NCBI RefSeq assembly: GCF_000799565.1
Contig: NZ_JUHB01000001.1
Span: forward strand, 1,925,501 to 1,989,500
Reading direction: 5' to 3'
DNA from: Cellulophaga sp. Hel_I_12
GTDB lineage: Bacteria > Bacteroidota > Bacteroidia > Flavobacteriales > Flavobacteriaceae
DNA: 64,000 bases
Part shown: positions 17,802 through 27,628 of the stretch, one piece after another
How the letters are laid out: each line of letters opens with the position of its first letter
Position numbering within the stretch: position 1 is the first letter of the stretch
Translations under genes and position numbers: made by a program
The notes under the pieces: generated by a model
What the model was told of the DNA's origin: nothing
Databases searched by the model: none
The model's input: the letters and a program-made list of their open reading frames with translations, nothing else

Positions 17802-20800
17802 ATGTATAAAGCTAAATACTTTGTTGTCTTCTTAATGTATATTTTACTCTTTTCTTGTACAAATGAAGAAGTGAAAAAAGAAACGCTTTTTGAATTGGTA
17901 AGTGCTAATGAATCGGGTATCTCATTTACAAACCAACTCAGCTTTTCACAAGACTTTAATGTCTATAAATATCGCAATTTTTATAATGGAGGTGGTGTTG
18001 CCATAGGTGATATCAATAATGACGGTTTAGTTGATATCTACTTAACTGCAAACCAAGCCACAAATAAACTATTTTTAAATAAGGGAAATTTCAAGTTTGA
18101 AGATATTACCGATAAAGCTAAAGTTGGGGGAACCAAGGCCTGGTCCACAGGAGTCACCATGGTCGATATCAATGGCGACGGATTTTTAGATATTTATGTG
18201 TGTAATTCGGGTGATGTTGTTGGAGATAACAAACAAAACGAATTATTTATAAATAATGGCGATAGTACTTTTACCGATCAAGCAGAAGTCTATGGCCTTG
18301 ACGACAAAGGTTTTTCCACACATGCCTCATTTTTTGATTTTGATAAAGATGGTGATTTAGATGTGTACCTCTTAAACAATTCGTATCAAGCAATAGGTAG
18401 TTTTAACTTACAACGAAATGAGCGTCCTAAACGCGATATTCTAGGTGGTGATAAGTTATTAGAAAATGTAGATGGCAAGTTTGTTGACATCAGTGAAAAA
18501 GCAGGAATTTATGGCAGTGTTATAGGCTTTGGTTTAGGAGTTACTATTGGTGATACCAACAATGATGGATGGGAAGATATTTTTGTTTCAAATGATTTTT
18601 TTGAGCGCGACTATTTATATATCAATCAAAAAAATGGCACTTTTAAAGAAGCCCTGACAAATCAAATGAAATCGATAAGTGGTGCATCTATGGGTGCAGA
18701 TATGGCTGATATTAATAACGATGGCTTTAATGACATCTTTGTAACCGAAATGTTACCCTCTGAATATAAGAGACTAAAAACAGTAACTACTTTTGAAGAT
18801 TGGAATAAATACCAATACAATGTAAAAAATGGGTACTATCATCAATTTACCAGAAACACCCTTCAATTGAATAATGGAAATGAAACCTTCAGCGAAATTG
18901 GCCGTTTAGGAGGCGTTCAAGCATCTGATTGGAGTTGGGGAGCCTTACTTTTTGACATGGACAATGATGGTTTAAAAGATTTATTTATAGCCAACGGTAT
19001 TTATAAAGATTTAACAAATCAAGATTATTTGCAGTATATTTCTAATGAAGAAGTTATTAAAGGTATTGTTAAAAATCAAGAAATAGACTTTAATAAATTA
19101 ATTGAAATTATTCCATCTAATGAAATTGAAAATCAGTCTTATAAAAACTTAGGTAAGCTTGAATTTAAATTGTTTGAAGATTCTGGATTGCAACAAAAAA
19201 GCTTTTCAAATGGTTCCGCTTATGGGGATTTTGATAATGATGGCGATTTAGACCTTGTGGTCAATAATGTAAACATGCCGTTTTTTTTATACAGAAACAC
19301 CTCAGATACCAAAAAAAATAATAATTATTTAAAACTAATTTTAAAGGGCGAGGGTAAAAACACGAACGCTATCGGAGCCCAAATACGCATAGAAACTGCC
19401 ACAGATAGCTTTTATATGGAACAACAGCCTATTAGAGGGTTTCAATCGAGTATGGATTTAAGACCAAACGTGGGTATTGGCAAAGCGGTTAAAGCCACTG
19501 TAAAAATTACTTGGCCAAATGGTAAAGTTTCTATTTTAAAAGATCAAGATGCAAACCAAAGTATTATTTTATATCAGAAGGATGCCTTAAACCCAGTGCC
19601 AGTTGATCCGAGTGATGCTTCTTCCCTTTTTGCGAAAAGTGATACTCCCTTAAACTATTTACATATTGAAAGTAGGTTTATAGATTTCAACAGAGATCGA
19701 CTTCTTAATCACATGCTCAGCACAGAGGGCCCTAAATTAGCTTTAGGCGATGTAAATAATGACGGGATTACCGATGTTTTTATTGGAGGCGCAAAAGGAC
19801 AAGCCTCTAGTTTATATTTAGGAACAAAAACAGGATTCACTTTAAGCAAAAACTTAGACTTCGATAAAAATGCTATCAGCGAAGATACTGCAAGTGTGTT
19901 TTTTGATGCCGATAATGATGGTGATTTAGATTTATATGTTTGTAGTGGTGGTGTTGAATTTTCTCCTTTTTCTCCTAATTATTACGATCATTTATACCTA
20001 AACAACGGTACAGGTAAATTTATCGATTCTAATCAAAAACTACCGCTAATTGATGTTTATAAAAGCACAAGTACAGTACAACCTATAGATTTTGATGCCG
20101 ATGGCGATCTAGACTTATTTGTTGGCGAGAGAAGCGTTCCAGGTAGATATGGTGTTAAAGGTTCTGGCTTTCTCCTAGAAAATGACGGAAAAGGTAATTT
20201 TAAAGATGTTACTAGTAGAGTAGCACCACAACTTTTAAATATTGGTATGATTACCGATGCATTAGTTGCCGATCTAAACAATGATAAACTCCCTGATCTT
20301 GTTGTTATTGGGGAGTTTATGGATATTCAGATTTTTGCATCTAAAAATGGAACATTAGAAAAATCAACTGCAAATAATGCTGAAGTAATCTCTGGTTGGT
20401 GGAATACAGTAAAAGCAGCGGATTTAGATAATGACGGAGACCTTGATTTAATTATAGGAAACCACGGTTTAAACAGTCAATTTAAAGCTTCAAAAGAACA
20501 TCCAATACGCTTATACGCTAAAGATTTTGATAAAAATGGTTATATAGATCCCATTCTAACTTTTAATGCCCCGAACGGAAAGGATTATCCGTATGCTTTG
20601 CGGCATGATTTAATAGACCAAATTAAAAGTCTGAAAAAGAAATTTCCAAATTATGCTTCTTTTGAAGATGCCACGATTCAAGATATGTTTGATGCTGAAG
20701 ATTTAAAAGATGTTATTCCATTAGAGGCTAACACCATGGAAACCATACTATTAATTAATGAAGGTAACTTTAAGTTCAAAAAACAAAAATTACCTGTGGC

Positions 20801-21104
20801 CGCGCAATTAGCACCAATTTATGCTATTGAAACCTATGATTTTGATGGTGATAATGATATTGATATTCTCATGGGTGGCAACCTCTTTAATGTAAAACCA
20901 CAAGTAGGTAGGTATGACGCCAGCTACGGTGTTTATCTTGAGAATAAAGGAAATTTAAATTTTGAGACCTCCAATAAAAATAACGGATTCACACTATTTG
21001 GGGAAATAAGAGATATAAAAATAGATGCTAAAAAAGAGCAATTCTATGTAACGAGAAATAATGATTCAATCGCAACCTTTACGTTTAAAAATAATGATAA
21101 ATAA
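17802..21104 (+). CDS. FG-GAP/VCBS-repeat ASPIC/UnbV lipoprotein, copy 2
   Basis: A 1,100-residue paralogue of the preceding repeat protein, with lipobox LLFSC (Cys19). It shares the NFYNGGGVAIGDINNDGL opening blade, YVCNSGD, the acidic DFDKDGDLDVY and DFDNDGDLDLVVNNVN blades, and the conserved SDWSWGALLFDMDNDGLKD stretch. The ASPIC/UnbV segment (NTNAIGAQIRI, IRGFQSSMD, ITWPNGKVSIL, about 515-590) is followed by a second propeller-like set (DVNNDGITDVFIGGAKG, DADNDGDLDLYVCSGG, DFDADGDLDLFVGERSVPG). It starts 1 bp after the small lipoprotein gene and overlaps the third copy by 11 bp. No catalytic residues are recognised; structural or ligand-binding use is inferred. Confidence 0.9.
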   Translation: MYKAKYFVVFLMYILLFSCTNEEVKKETLFELVSANESGISFTNQLSFSQDFNVYKYRNFYNGGGVAIGDINNDGLVDIYLTANQATNKLFLNKGNFKFEDITDKAKVGGTKAWSTGVTMVDINGDGFLDIYVCNSGDVVGDNKQNELFINNGDSTFTDQAEVYGLDDKGFSTHASFFDFDKDGDLDVYLLNNSYQAIGSFNLQRNERPKRDILGGDKLLENVDGKFVDISEKAGIYGSVIGFGLGVTIGDTNNDGWEDIFVSNDFFERDYLYINQKNGTFKEALTNQMKSISGASMGADMADINNDGFNDIFVTEMLPSEYKRLKTVTTFEDWNKYQYNVKNGYYHQFTRNTLQLNNGNETFSEIGRLGGVQASDWSWGALLFDMDNDGLKDLFIANGIYKDLTNQDYLQYISNEEVIKGIVKNQEIDFNKLIEIIPSNEIENQSYKNLGKLEFKLFEDSGLQQKSFSNGSAYGDFDNDGDLDLVVNNVNMPFFLYRNTSDTKKNNNYLKLILKGEGKNTNAIGAQIRIETATDSFYMEQQPIRGFQSSMDLRPNVGIGKAVKATVKITWPNGKVSILKDQDANQSIILYQKDALNPVPVDPSDASSLFAKSDTPLNYLHIESRFIDFNRDRLLNHMLSTEGPKLALGDVNNDGITDVFIGGAKGQASSLYLGTKTGFTLSKNLDFDKNAISEDTASVFFDADNDGDLDLYVCSGGVEFSPFSPNYYDHLYLNNGTGKFIDSNQKLPLIDVYKSTSTVQPIDFDADGDLDLFVGERSVPGRYGVKGSGFLLENDGKGNFKDVTSRVAPQLLNIGMITDALVADLNNDKLPDLVVIGEFMDIQIFASKNGTLEKSTANNAEVISGWWNTVKAADLDNDGDLDLIIGNHGLNSQFKASKEHPIRLYAKDFDKNGYIDPILTFNAPNGKDYPYALRHDLIDQIKSLKKKFPNYASFEDATIQDMFDAEDLKDVIPLEANTMETILLINEGNFKFKKQKLPVAAQLAPIYAIETYDFDGDNDIDILMGGNLFNVKPQVGRYDASYGVYLENKGNLNFETSNKNNGFTLFGEIRDIKIDAKKEQFYVTRNNDSIATFTFKNNDK

Positions 21105-24100
21105 GCACTATGTTTTTTTACTAGTTGCTACACTATGCTTAGGGTACTCATGTAAGGATAAAAATATTAAAAATGAAGCGACTGAGGGCACTCCCCTTTT
21201 TAAGGCCGTGCCTAAGGATAGTAGTGGACTTTCATTTGTAAATCAACTAACGTATAAAGAAGATTTAAATATTATAGATTATTTGTATTACTATAACGGC
21301 GGCGGTGTTGCTATTGGTGATATAAATAATGATGGTTTAGAAGATATCTACTTCACCGCAAATCAAAGTTCTGATAAGTTATTTTTGAACTTAGGCAACT
21401 TAAAATTTAAAGACATTACTAAAAGTGCGGGAATTTTAATGGATAGCACATGGTCTACTGGTGTTACCATGGAAGATTTAAATAACGATGGACTCTTAGA
21501 TATTTATGTTTCTAAAGTTGGTGTTTTTAAAAATTTAGAAACCCATAATAAGGCCTATATTAATCAAGGAAATTTAACTTTTAAAGAAGAAGCTACTACA
21601 TTGGGTATCGACTTCGCTGGCTATAGTACGCAAGCAGCATTTTTTGATTATGATAATGATGGTGATATGGACATGTACTTATTAAATCACTCCATTCATA
21701 CACCAAGAAGTTATGGAACTGCACAAAAAAGAAATGAAAATGATAGCCTTTCAGGGGACCGTTTCTATGAAAATAAACTGAACGAAGGCATTTTTAAATT
21801 TGATGATGTTACCCAAGATAGCGGTATTTTCTCTAGCGCCCTAGGGTATGGTCTTGGAATCGTTGCTAGTGATATTAATAAGGACGGATTTATAGATGTT
21901 TATGTCACTAATGACTTTCATGAAAATGATTATCTATACCTCAACCAAGGAAATAAGACCTTTAAAGAAGCTTCAAATGAACTATTACAACACACCAGTA
22001 GATTTTCTATGGGTGTTGATATTGCCGATATTAATAATGATTTACTTCCCGATATTTTCACCTTAGATATGATGCCTTATGATCATCAAATATTCTTAAA
22101 ATCTGGTGGTGAAGATTCTGATAAGGTCACTGAGATTAAGAAAAAATTCGGTTTTAATCCACAATCGACAAGAAATAGTTTTCAATTAAATAACGGTGAC
22201 AACTCGTTTACAGACATAGCCTTACTAACAAACACCTATGCTACCGACTGGAGTTGGTCGACGTTGATCCAAGATTTCGATAATGATGGGCTAAATGACA
22301 TTTTCATCACAAATGGTATTTTCAAAAGACCGAACGATTTAGATTATATTAATTATTTGAGTTCTGTAAATTTTGCGGACTATTCACAAAATGAACAAAC
22401 GGATTTAGAAAAAAAATTAATCGAACAAATGCCATCGCTTAAAATTCCGAATGTACTTTTTAAAAATGAAGGGGATTTAAAGTTCAAAAAACTATCTAAA
22501 GAAGTAGGTTTATCCGATTCCTACTCCAACGGGGCGGCTTATGCCGATTTAGATAATGATGGTGATTTAGATATCGTTATTAATAATATTAACGAAAACA
22601 TTACTTTATTAGAAAATAGTACTGCTAAAAATGAACGTCACAATTACGTAGAAATCCGTTTAAAAAACAACGATTTAAACAAAAACTCAAATGGAGTTAA
22701 AGTTATCTTGTATGCCGATCATCAATCTTTTGAAAAACAAGTGAGCCCCACTCGAGGTTTTCAGTCATCTTCTACAAGAAATCTTCATTTTGGAATTGGT
22801 GCAATTTCTAAAATTGATTCGGCTCAGATAATTTGGAAAGATAATTTAATACAATCTGAAACTGCTATAAAAATAAATGGCAGTACTAGTATTGCAAAAA
22901 AGAATAATCTCAAAAGCGTATCCTTACCTTATCAAAATAACAATGTTGATTACACGTATTTTCCATACCAACATATTGAAAACCCTTATCAAGATTATTC
23001 AAGAGAACCTTTAATTCCAGAAAAATTATCTCATGAAGGGCCAGCTGTGATTTATGAGGATTTTAATGGTGATGGTTTAAAGGACTTATATCTAGGTGGC
23101 GCAAGAAATCAAAAACCTAGCTTTTTTGTGCAAACACAAAACAAGGACTTTAAATTAATGCAGATTTTAGCTTTTAACAAAGATGAAGCCTACGAGGATG
23201 TGGCTATTGGTGCCTTTGATTTAGAAAAAGATGGGGATTTGGACTTATACGTAGTTAGCGGCGGAAATGATTTGGATCAAGGCGATCCCAATTTGCAAGA
23301 TCGAATATATGTCAATGATGGGAAAGGCAATTTTGAACGCTTAGAAGCTCAACTACCAGCAACGAATGGAGGTAGTATTGCCGTCGGAGATTTCAATTCT
23401 GATGGGTATGATGATATATTTGTAGGAGGCAGGTCTGTACCTGGCGTTTATGGGCTATCACCAGTAAGCTTAATTTTAAAAAATACCACTAAGGGTAATT
23501 TTGAAGTAGTTGCTCAAGATAAATTAGGCATGATAACCGATAGTCGATGGATTGATATTAATAACGACACCCATCAAGACCTGATCCTAGTGGGCGATTG
23601 GATGCCGATAACCATTTTAATGAATAACGGCCAAGGAAAGTTCACCGATGAAACTAAAAACCTTGGTTTAAATGAAACCCAGGGTATGTGGAACACCCTA
23701 GCATTTTCGGATTTAGATGAAAATGGGAAGGTAGATATTATTGCCGGCAATGTGGGTACAAACTTTAAATGGAAAGCGAGTTCATCAAATCCTGTTCGCT
23801 TATATCTAGACGATTTTGATAAAAACGAACAACCAGATCCCATTATTTTTTACGATTTTTTTGGGCATCATGTTCCCTTTGCCTCAAAAGATAAATTAGT
23901 AGCACAACTTCCTTATCTCAAAAAGAAATTTACGAACTATGCTTTATTTTCAAAAATTAAAAATATTGAAGATTTGACAGGAAAAGCTGAAAAAGATATC
24001 GCTATTAAAAAAGAGATAAAAGAGCTAAAATCAATGATGTTTTTAAATGAAGGAGATTCATTTAAAGCAGTCGCTTTGCCTAAAGAAGCTCAATTTAGTG

Positions 24101-24372
24101 CTATTCAACATATTATCGTTGACACGTTTAATACTCAAAAAGCTATTTATTATATAGGAAATAATTTAAGCTATGTTACAGAACTTGGTCAGAGTGATGG
24201 CAATGCAGGTGGTGTTTTAACAGCGTATAAAGATGGCGTTTTTGAAAAAATACTATCTTTGAAACTTCCAAATAAAATCGCTTACAAAAAAATAATTAAA
24301 TTAAATAAAGATCAATTTCTCGTAATAAGCAACAACGAAAAAGCTTACATTATAAGTCCTCAACAAAAATAA
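21094..24372 (+). CDS. FG-GAP/VCBS-repeat ASPIC/UnbV lipoprotein, copy 3
   Basis: I chose the ATG of MINKHYVFLLVATLCLGYSC (1,092 residues) because it begins a lipoprotein leader (Cys20); an ATG 33 bp upstream would add residues that spoil the leader. The gene overlaps the end of copy 2 by 11 bp. Architecture matches the other two: blades with DINNDGLEDIYF, DYDNDGDMDMYLLN and DLDNDGDLDIVINN, an ASPIC/UnbV segment (NSNGVKVILY, TRGFQSSSTRNLHFGIG), then DFNGDGLKDLYLGGARNQ and the conserved late segment EGPAVIYEDFNGDG. It is the most diverged copy (NHSIHTPRSYG loop). The three copies point to old duplication with retained distinct roles. Confidence 0.9.
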   Translation: MINKHYVFLLVATLCLGYSCKDKNIKNEATEGTPLFKAVPKDSSGLSFVNQLTYKEDLNIIDYLYYYNGGGVAIGDINNDGLEDIYFTANQSSDKLFLNLGNLKFKDITKSAGILMDSTWSTGVTMEDLNNDGLLDIYVSKVGVFKNLETHNKAYINQGNLTFKEEATTLGIDFAGYSTQAAFFDYDNDGDMDMYLLNHSIHTPRSYGTAQKRNENDSLSGDRFYENKLNEGIFKFDDVTQDSGIFSSALGYGLGIVASDINKDGFIDVYVTNDFHENDYLYLNQGNKTFKEASNELLQHTSRFSMGVDIADINNDLLPDIFTLDMMPYDHQIFLKSGGEDSDKVTEIKKKFGFNPQSTRNSFQLNNGDNSFTDIALLTNTYATDWSWSTLIQDFDNDGLNDIFITNGIFKRPNDLDYINYLSSVNFADYSQNEQTDLEKKLIEQMPSLKIPNVLFKNEGDLKFKKLSKEVGLSDSYSNGAAYADLDNDGDLDIVINNINENITLLENSTAKNERHNYVEIRLKNNDLNKNSNGVKVILYADHQSFEKQVSPTRGFQSSSTRNLHFGIGAISKIDSAQIIWKDNLIQSETAIKINGSTSIAKKNNLKSVSLPYQNNNVDYTYFPYQHIENPYQDYSREPLIPEKLSHEGPAVIYEDFNGDGLKDLYLGGARNQKPSFFVQTQNKDFKLMQILAFNKDEAYEDVAIGAFDLEKDGDLDLYVVSGGNDLDQGDPNLQDRIYVNDGKGNFERLEAQLPATNGGSIAVGDFNSDGYDDIFVGGRSVPGVYGLSPVSLILKNTTKGNFEVVAQDKLGMITDSRWIDINNDTHQDLILVGDWMPITILMNNGQGKFTDETKNLGLNETQGMWNTLAFSDLDENGKVDIIAGNVGTNFKWKASSSNPVRLYLDDFDKNEQPDPIIFYDFFGHHVPFASKDKLVAQLPYLKKKFTNYALFSKIKNIEDLTGKAEKDIAIKKEIKELKSMMFLNEGDSFKAVALPKEAQFSAIQHIIVDTFNTQKAIYYIGNNLSYVTELGQSDGNAGGVLTAYKDGVFEKILSLKLPNKIAYKKIIKLNKDQFLVISNNEKAYIISPQQK

Positions 24373-24394
24373 AGATCAAAACCTCAAGTATATT

Positions 24395-25720
24395 ATGACA
24401 CTCAAGAACGTTTTTTTTGCTGCCATTCTAGTTTTTTTTGTAAGCTGCAAAGAAAATACAGCATATAAAGAAAAATTGCAAGATCCCGAACTTTTTCAAA
24501 GTTCCATGAAAAAGCTTACAGATGTAATTGTGTATGACATTTTTTCGCCGCCAGTGGCATCTAGAGTTTATATGTACCCGACAATAGCCTCTTACGCTAT
24601 TATGCAAAAAGCACATCCAGGAAAGTACAATACACTAGAAGGCCAAATCAACGATTACACGAATATTCCAGACCCAACAGACGAGAATACCGACATGAAT
24701 CTGGCGGCCATTCATGCTTTTTTAACCATAGGAAGGCAGCTTATTTTCTCGGAAGAAAAAATTAATGAATTTCAAGATAAAACCTATGCTGATTTACAAG
24801 AAGCTGGTTTAACAGATGAGGTCTTAGAAGCTTCAAAAAAATATGGAGAGGTAGTAGCACAACATATTTCAAAATGGGCAGATACTGATATGTATAAACA
24901 AACAAGGACGTATCCAAAATATACGATTCTTGATGAACCACAATACTGGAAGCCTACCCCACCCGATTATATGGATGGTATAGAGCCGTCATGGAATAAA
25001 ATAAGGACATTGGTGTTAGATTCTGCCGGACAATTTCCTCCGATACCGCCTTTACCTTATGATTTAACAGAAGGGAGTCCGTTTCAAACACAATTAATGC
25101 AAGTGTATCACGAAGGCTCTGGAACCGATCAAAATAAAAGAGATATTGCAAGTTTTTGGGATTGTAACCCCTATGTGTCTCACCACCGCGGACACGCCAT
25201 GTTTGCTACAAAAAAAATAACACCAGGAGGCCACTGGATGGGTATTACCGCAATTGCCAGTAGAAAATCGAAGAGTACTTTTGACGAAACGGTAAATGCC
25301 TACACTAATGTAACTACCGCACTTTTTGATGGTTTTATAAGTTGTTGGGACGAAAAGTGGCGAAGCTTGTTGGTTCGACCAGAAACTGTCATTAATGCAA
25401 ACATCGATGAAGAATGGGTACCCCTTCTACAAACACCTCCATTTCCTGAATATACAAGTGGCCATTCTGTAATCTCAAGAGCTGCTGCTGTTACCTTAAC
25501 CAATTTATACGGCCCTAACTTTGCTTTTGATGATACCACTGAAGTAGAATACGGACTACCCGTACGCAGTTTTACCTCTTTTATACATGCGTCTGAAGAA
25601 GCTGCCATATCAAGATTATACGGCGGAATTCATTATATGATGGCTATCGAGGAAGGTGTAAAACAAGGTGAAAAAGTGGGTCAGCACATTACTAAAAACC
25701 TAGTCACCTTAAAAAGGTAA
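24395..25720 (+). CDS. PAP2/vanadium haloperoxidase-superfamily lipoprotein
   Basis: A 441-residue lipoprotein (FFVSC, Cys18) carrying the vanadate/phosphate-binding signature of the PAP2-haloperoxidase superfamily: KWRSLLVRP (Lys321, Arg328), YTSGHS (Ser355-Gly356-His357) and SRLYGGIHY (Arg407, His413). The length and all-helical N-terminal half resemble vanadium-dependent haloperoxidase-type proteins rather than short PAP2 lipid phosphatases. It closes the cassette, 22 bp after the third repeat protein. From sequence alone it may be a haloperoxidase or an acid phosphatase. The lipid anchor places it in the envelope, where hydrogen peroxide and halide, or phosphate esters, are accessible. 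Confidence 0.88.
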   Translation: MTLKNVFFAAILVFFVSCKENTAYKEKLQDPELFQSSMKKLTDVIVYDIFSPPVASRVYMYPTIASYAIMQKAHPGKYNTLEGQINDYTNIPDPTDENTDMNLAAIHAFLTIGRQLIFSEEKINEFQDKTYADLQEAGLTDEVLEASKKYGEVVAQHISKWADTDMYKQTRTYPKYTILDEPQYWKPTPPDYMDGIEPSWNKIRTLVLDSAGQFPPIPPLPYDLTEGSPFQTQLMQVYHEGSGTDQNKRDIASFWDCNPYVSHHRGHAMFATKKITPGGHWMGITAIASRKSKSTFDETVNAYTNVTTALFDGFISCWDEKWRSLLVRPETVINANIDEEWVPLLQTPPFPEYTSGHSVISRAAAVTLTNLYGPNFAFDDTTEVEYGLPVRSFTSFIHASEEAAISRLYGGIHYMMAIEEGVKQGEKVGQHITKNLVTLKR

Positions 25721-25737
25721 CTCGAACAATAGGGTAC

Positions 25738-25788
25738 TGCAAGAAACAAAAAGGAGCTAGTGTAACTAGCTCCTTTTTGTTTCTTGCA
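25738..25788. terminator. Bidirectional terminator with perfect 24-bp stem
   Basis: Arms 25738-25761 and 25765-25788 are perfectly complementary (TGCAAGAAACAAAAAGGAGC... against GCTCCTTTTTGTTTCTTGCA) around a 3-nt loop. A-rich and T-rich parts within the stem supply the U-tract in both directions. It separates the convergent haloperoxidase-like and symporter genes. Confidence 0.93.
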
Positions 25789-25799
25789 TTCTTGTAAAA

Positions 25800-27389
25800 C
25801 TACCGTGCAAAATAAACATAAATTGCAATCACCACAATGCATATCCCTATGCCTACTTGGTGTACATACTTATAAGGCGTAATAGATACTTGATTTGTAT
25901 ATTCTAAAACATACGGTTCTTTTCTGGGATAATACTTACCAATAAGCAACATAATTATACTATTCGTAACAAACAAAATAGCCATAATATGCAAGAAGTG
26001 CGGATAATTTTCTTCTCCAAACACATATGGTTTTAATACAAATTGACTTAAAATATATAAAATAGATCCAGAAATAATTCCGATTTTTGCCGCAATGGCT
26101 GGAACTCTTTTCGTTAAATACCCTACCACTATAATACTAAAAATGGGAATACTGTAAATTCCGTTTATTTCTTGTAAATAGTCGAATAAACTCCCGGCAT
26201 TTGCTATTAATGGCGCAATGAACATGGCCGCTAAAGCCAAACATACACCAAATATTTTACCATACTTTACGACCATATTTTCAGGAGCTTCTTTATTAAT
26301 GTGTTGCTTGTAAATATCAATCCCAAATAAGGTCACCGAACTATTTAAAACACTATTAAAAGAACTTAAAATAGCTCCAAATAAAACAGCTGCAAAAAAA
26401 CCAACTAAAGGTTTGGGCAATACAGCTCGTACCAATTCTGGATATGCCATATCACTTGATGCTAAACCATTATCAAAATAATGGTAGGCTATCATTCCGG
26501 GTAATACCAAAATTAAGGGTCCTAAAATCTTTAAAAAAGCAGCCAACATTAAACCCTTTTGACCTTCTGCCAAGTTCTTAGCTCCTAAAGCTCTTTGAAT
26601 GATCTGTTGATTGGTGCCCCAATAAAACAATTGCACCAACATCATACCTGTAAAAATAGTAGCAAATGGCACTTCTTGACCAGGGTTTCCAGTAGAATCA
26701 AAGCGCTCTGGATTAGCAGAAACTAAAATATCTATTCCCGATAGTACACTTCCATCACCAATGGCCATTAAACCAAATACTGGAATAAGTAAACCTCCTA
26801 TAAGTAACCCGATAGCATTTATAGAATCAGAAACCGCAACAGCTTTAAGCCCCCCAAAAACGGCATAAATAGAACCTATAAGCCCAATACCCCAAATACA
26901 AATCACTAAAGCTGTGTCATCAGAAACTCCTAAAAGTGTAGGCACATCAAACATACCGCTAATAGCAACAGAACCTGAATACAAAATAACAGGTAACAAA
27001 ACCACGACATAGCCTGTTAAAAATAACGCTGAAGTAATCGTTTTTGTAGTGGTATCAAAGCGTTTTTCTAAAAATCCTGGGATGGTAGTTAATCCTCCTT
27101 TTAAATATCTAGGCAATAAAAAAATTGCCGTTACTACAATGGCAATCGCTGCTAAGGTTTCCCAGGCCATCACCGATAATCCATCTTTATACGCGCTACC
27201 ATTTAAACCCACAATTTGCTCTGTAGATAAATTGGTTAATAACAAAGAGCCTGCAATTACGCCAGCTGTTAAACTTCTGCCTCCTAAAAAATAGCCATCA
27301 GATGATTTTTCATCGGTTTTTCTTGTGGCCAAATAGGCGATAATAGCCACTAAAGCCGTAAAGCCTATAAAAGATAGTATTCCTAGCAT
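25800..27389 (-). CDS. Sodium:solute symporter family (SSS/SGLT-like) transporter
   Basis: A 529-residue inner-membrane protein with about 13-14 hydrophobic segments. SSS hallmarks are the N-terminal DGYFLGGRSLTAGVIAGSLL and NLSTEQIVGLNGSAYKDGL (sodium-site region as in vSGLT-like proteins), AVFGGLKAVAVSDSINAIGL, and the MMLVQLFYWGTNQQIIQRAL segment, which is typical of the sugar-transporting SGLT subgroup. Substrate is therefore likely a sugar or polyol taken up with sodium. It lies convergent to the glycan-linked cassette beyond a strong terminator, so a link to glucose or maltose uptake is reasonable but not shown. Confidence 0.92.
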   Translation of the reverse strand: MLGILSFIGFTALVAIIAYLATRKTDEKSSDGYFLGGRSLTAGVIAGSLLLTNLSTEQIVGLNGSAYKDGLSVMAWETLAAIAIVVTAIFLLPRYLKGGLTTIPGFLEKRFDTTTKTITSALFLTGYVVVLLPVILYSGSVAISGMFDVPTLLGVSDDTALVICIWGIGLIGSIYAVFGGLKAVAVSDSINAIGLLIGGLLIPVFGLMAIGDGSVLSGIDILVSANPERFDSTGNPGQEVPFATIFTGMMLVQLFYWGTNQQIIQRALGAKNLAEGQKGLMLAAFLKILGPLILVLPGMIAYHYFDNGLASSDMAYPELVRAVLPKPLVGFFAAVLFGAILSSFNSVLNSSVTLFGIDIYKQHINKEAPENMVVKYGKIFGVCLALAAMFIAPLIANAGSLFDYLQEINGIYSIPIFSIIVVGYLTKRVPAIAAKIGIISGSILYILSQFVLKPYVFGEENYPHFLHIMAILFVTNSIIMLLIGKYYPRKEPYVLEYTNQVSITPYKYVHQVGIGICIVVIAIYVYFAR

Positions 27390-27628
27390 GTTCTTATCCT
27401 TAATTTGATTATATGGGTTAAATATATATGAATATTTAGAAAGAACTCAATTTAGGCGGCAATAAAACCAACTATTCTTTTTTTTTACTTCAATAAGGGT
27501 ACTACAACGTTTTCATAAACCATTAAATTATTTTTAACAGGGTTTTAATTGTTTTAAAAAAGGTATTTTGTTGCTTTGTACCCTAAAGCATGTCTTTTAG
27601 TGTTATTTATTTTTACTCCATTCTAAAA

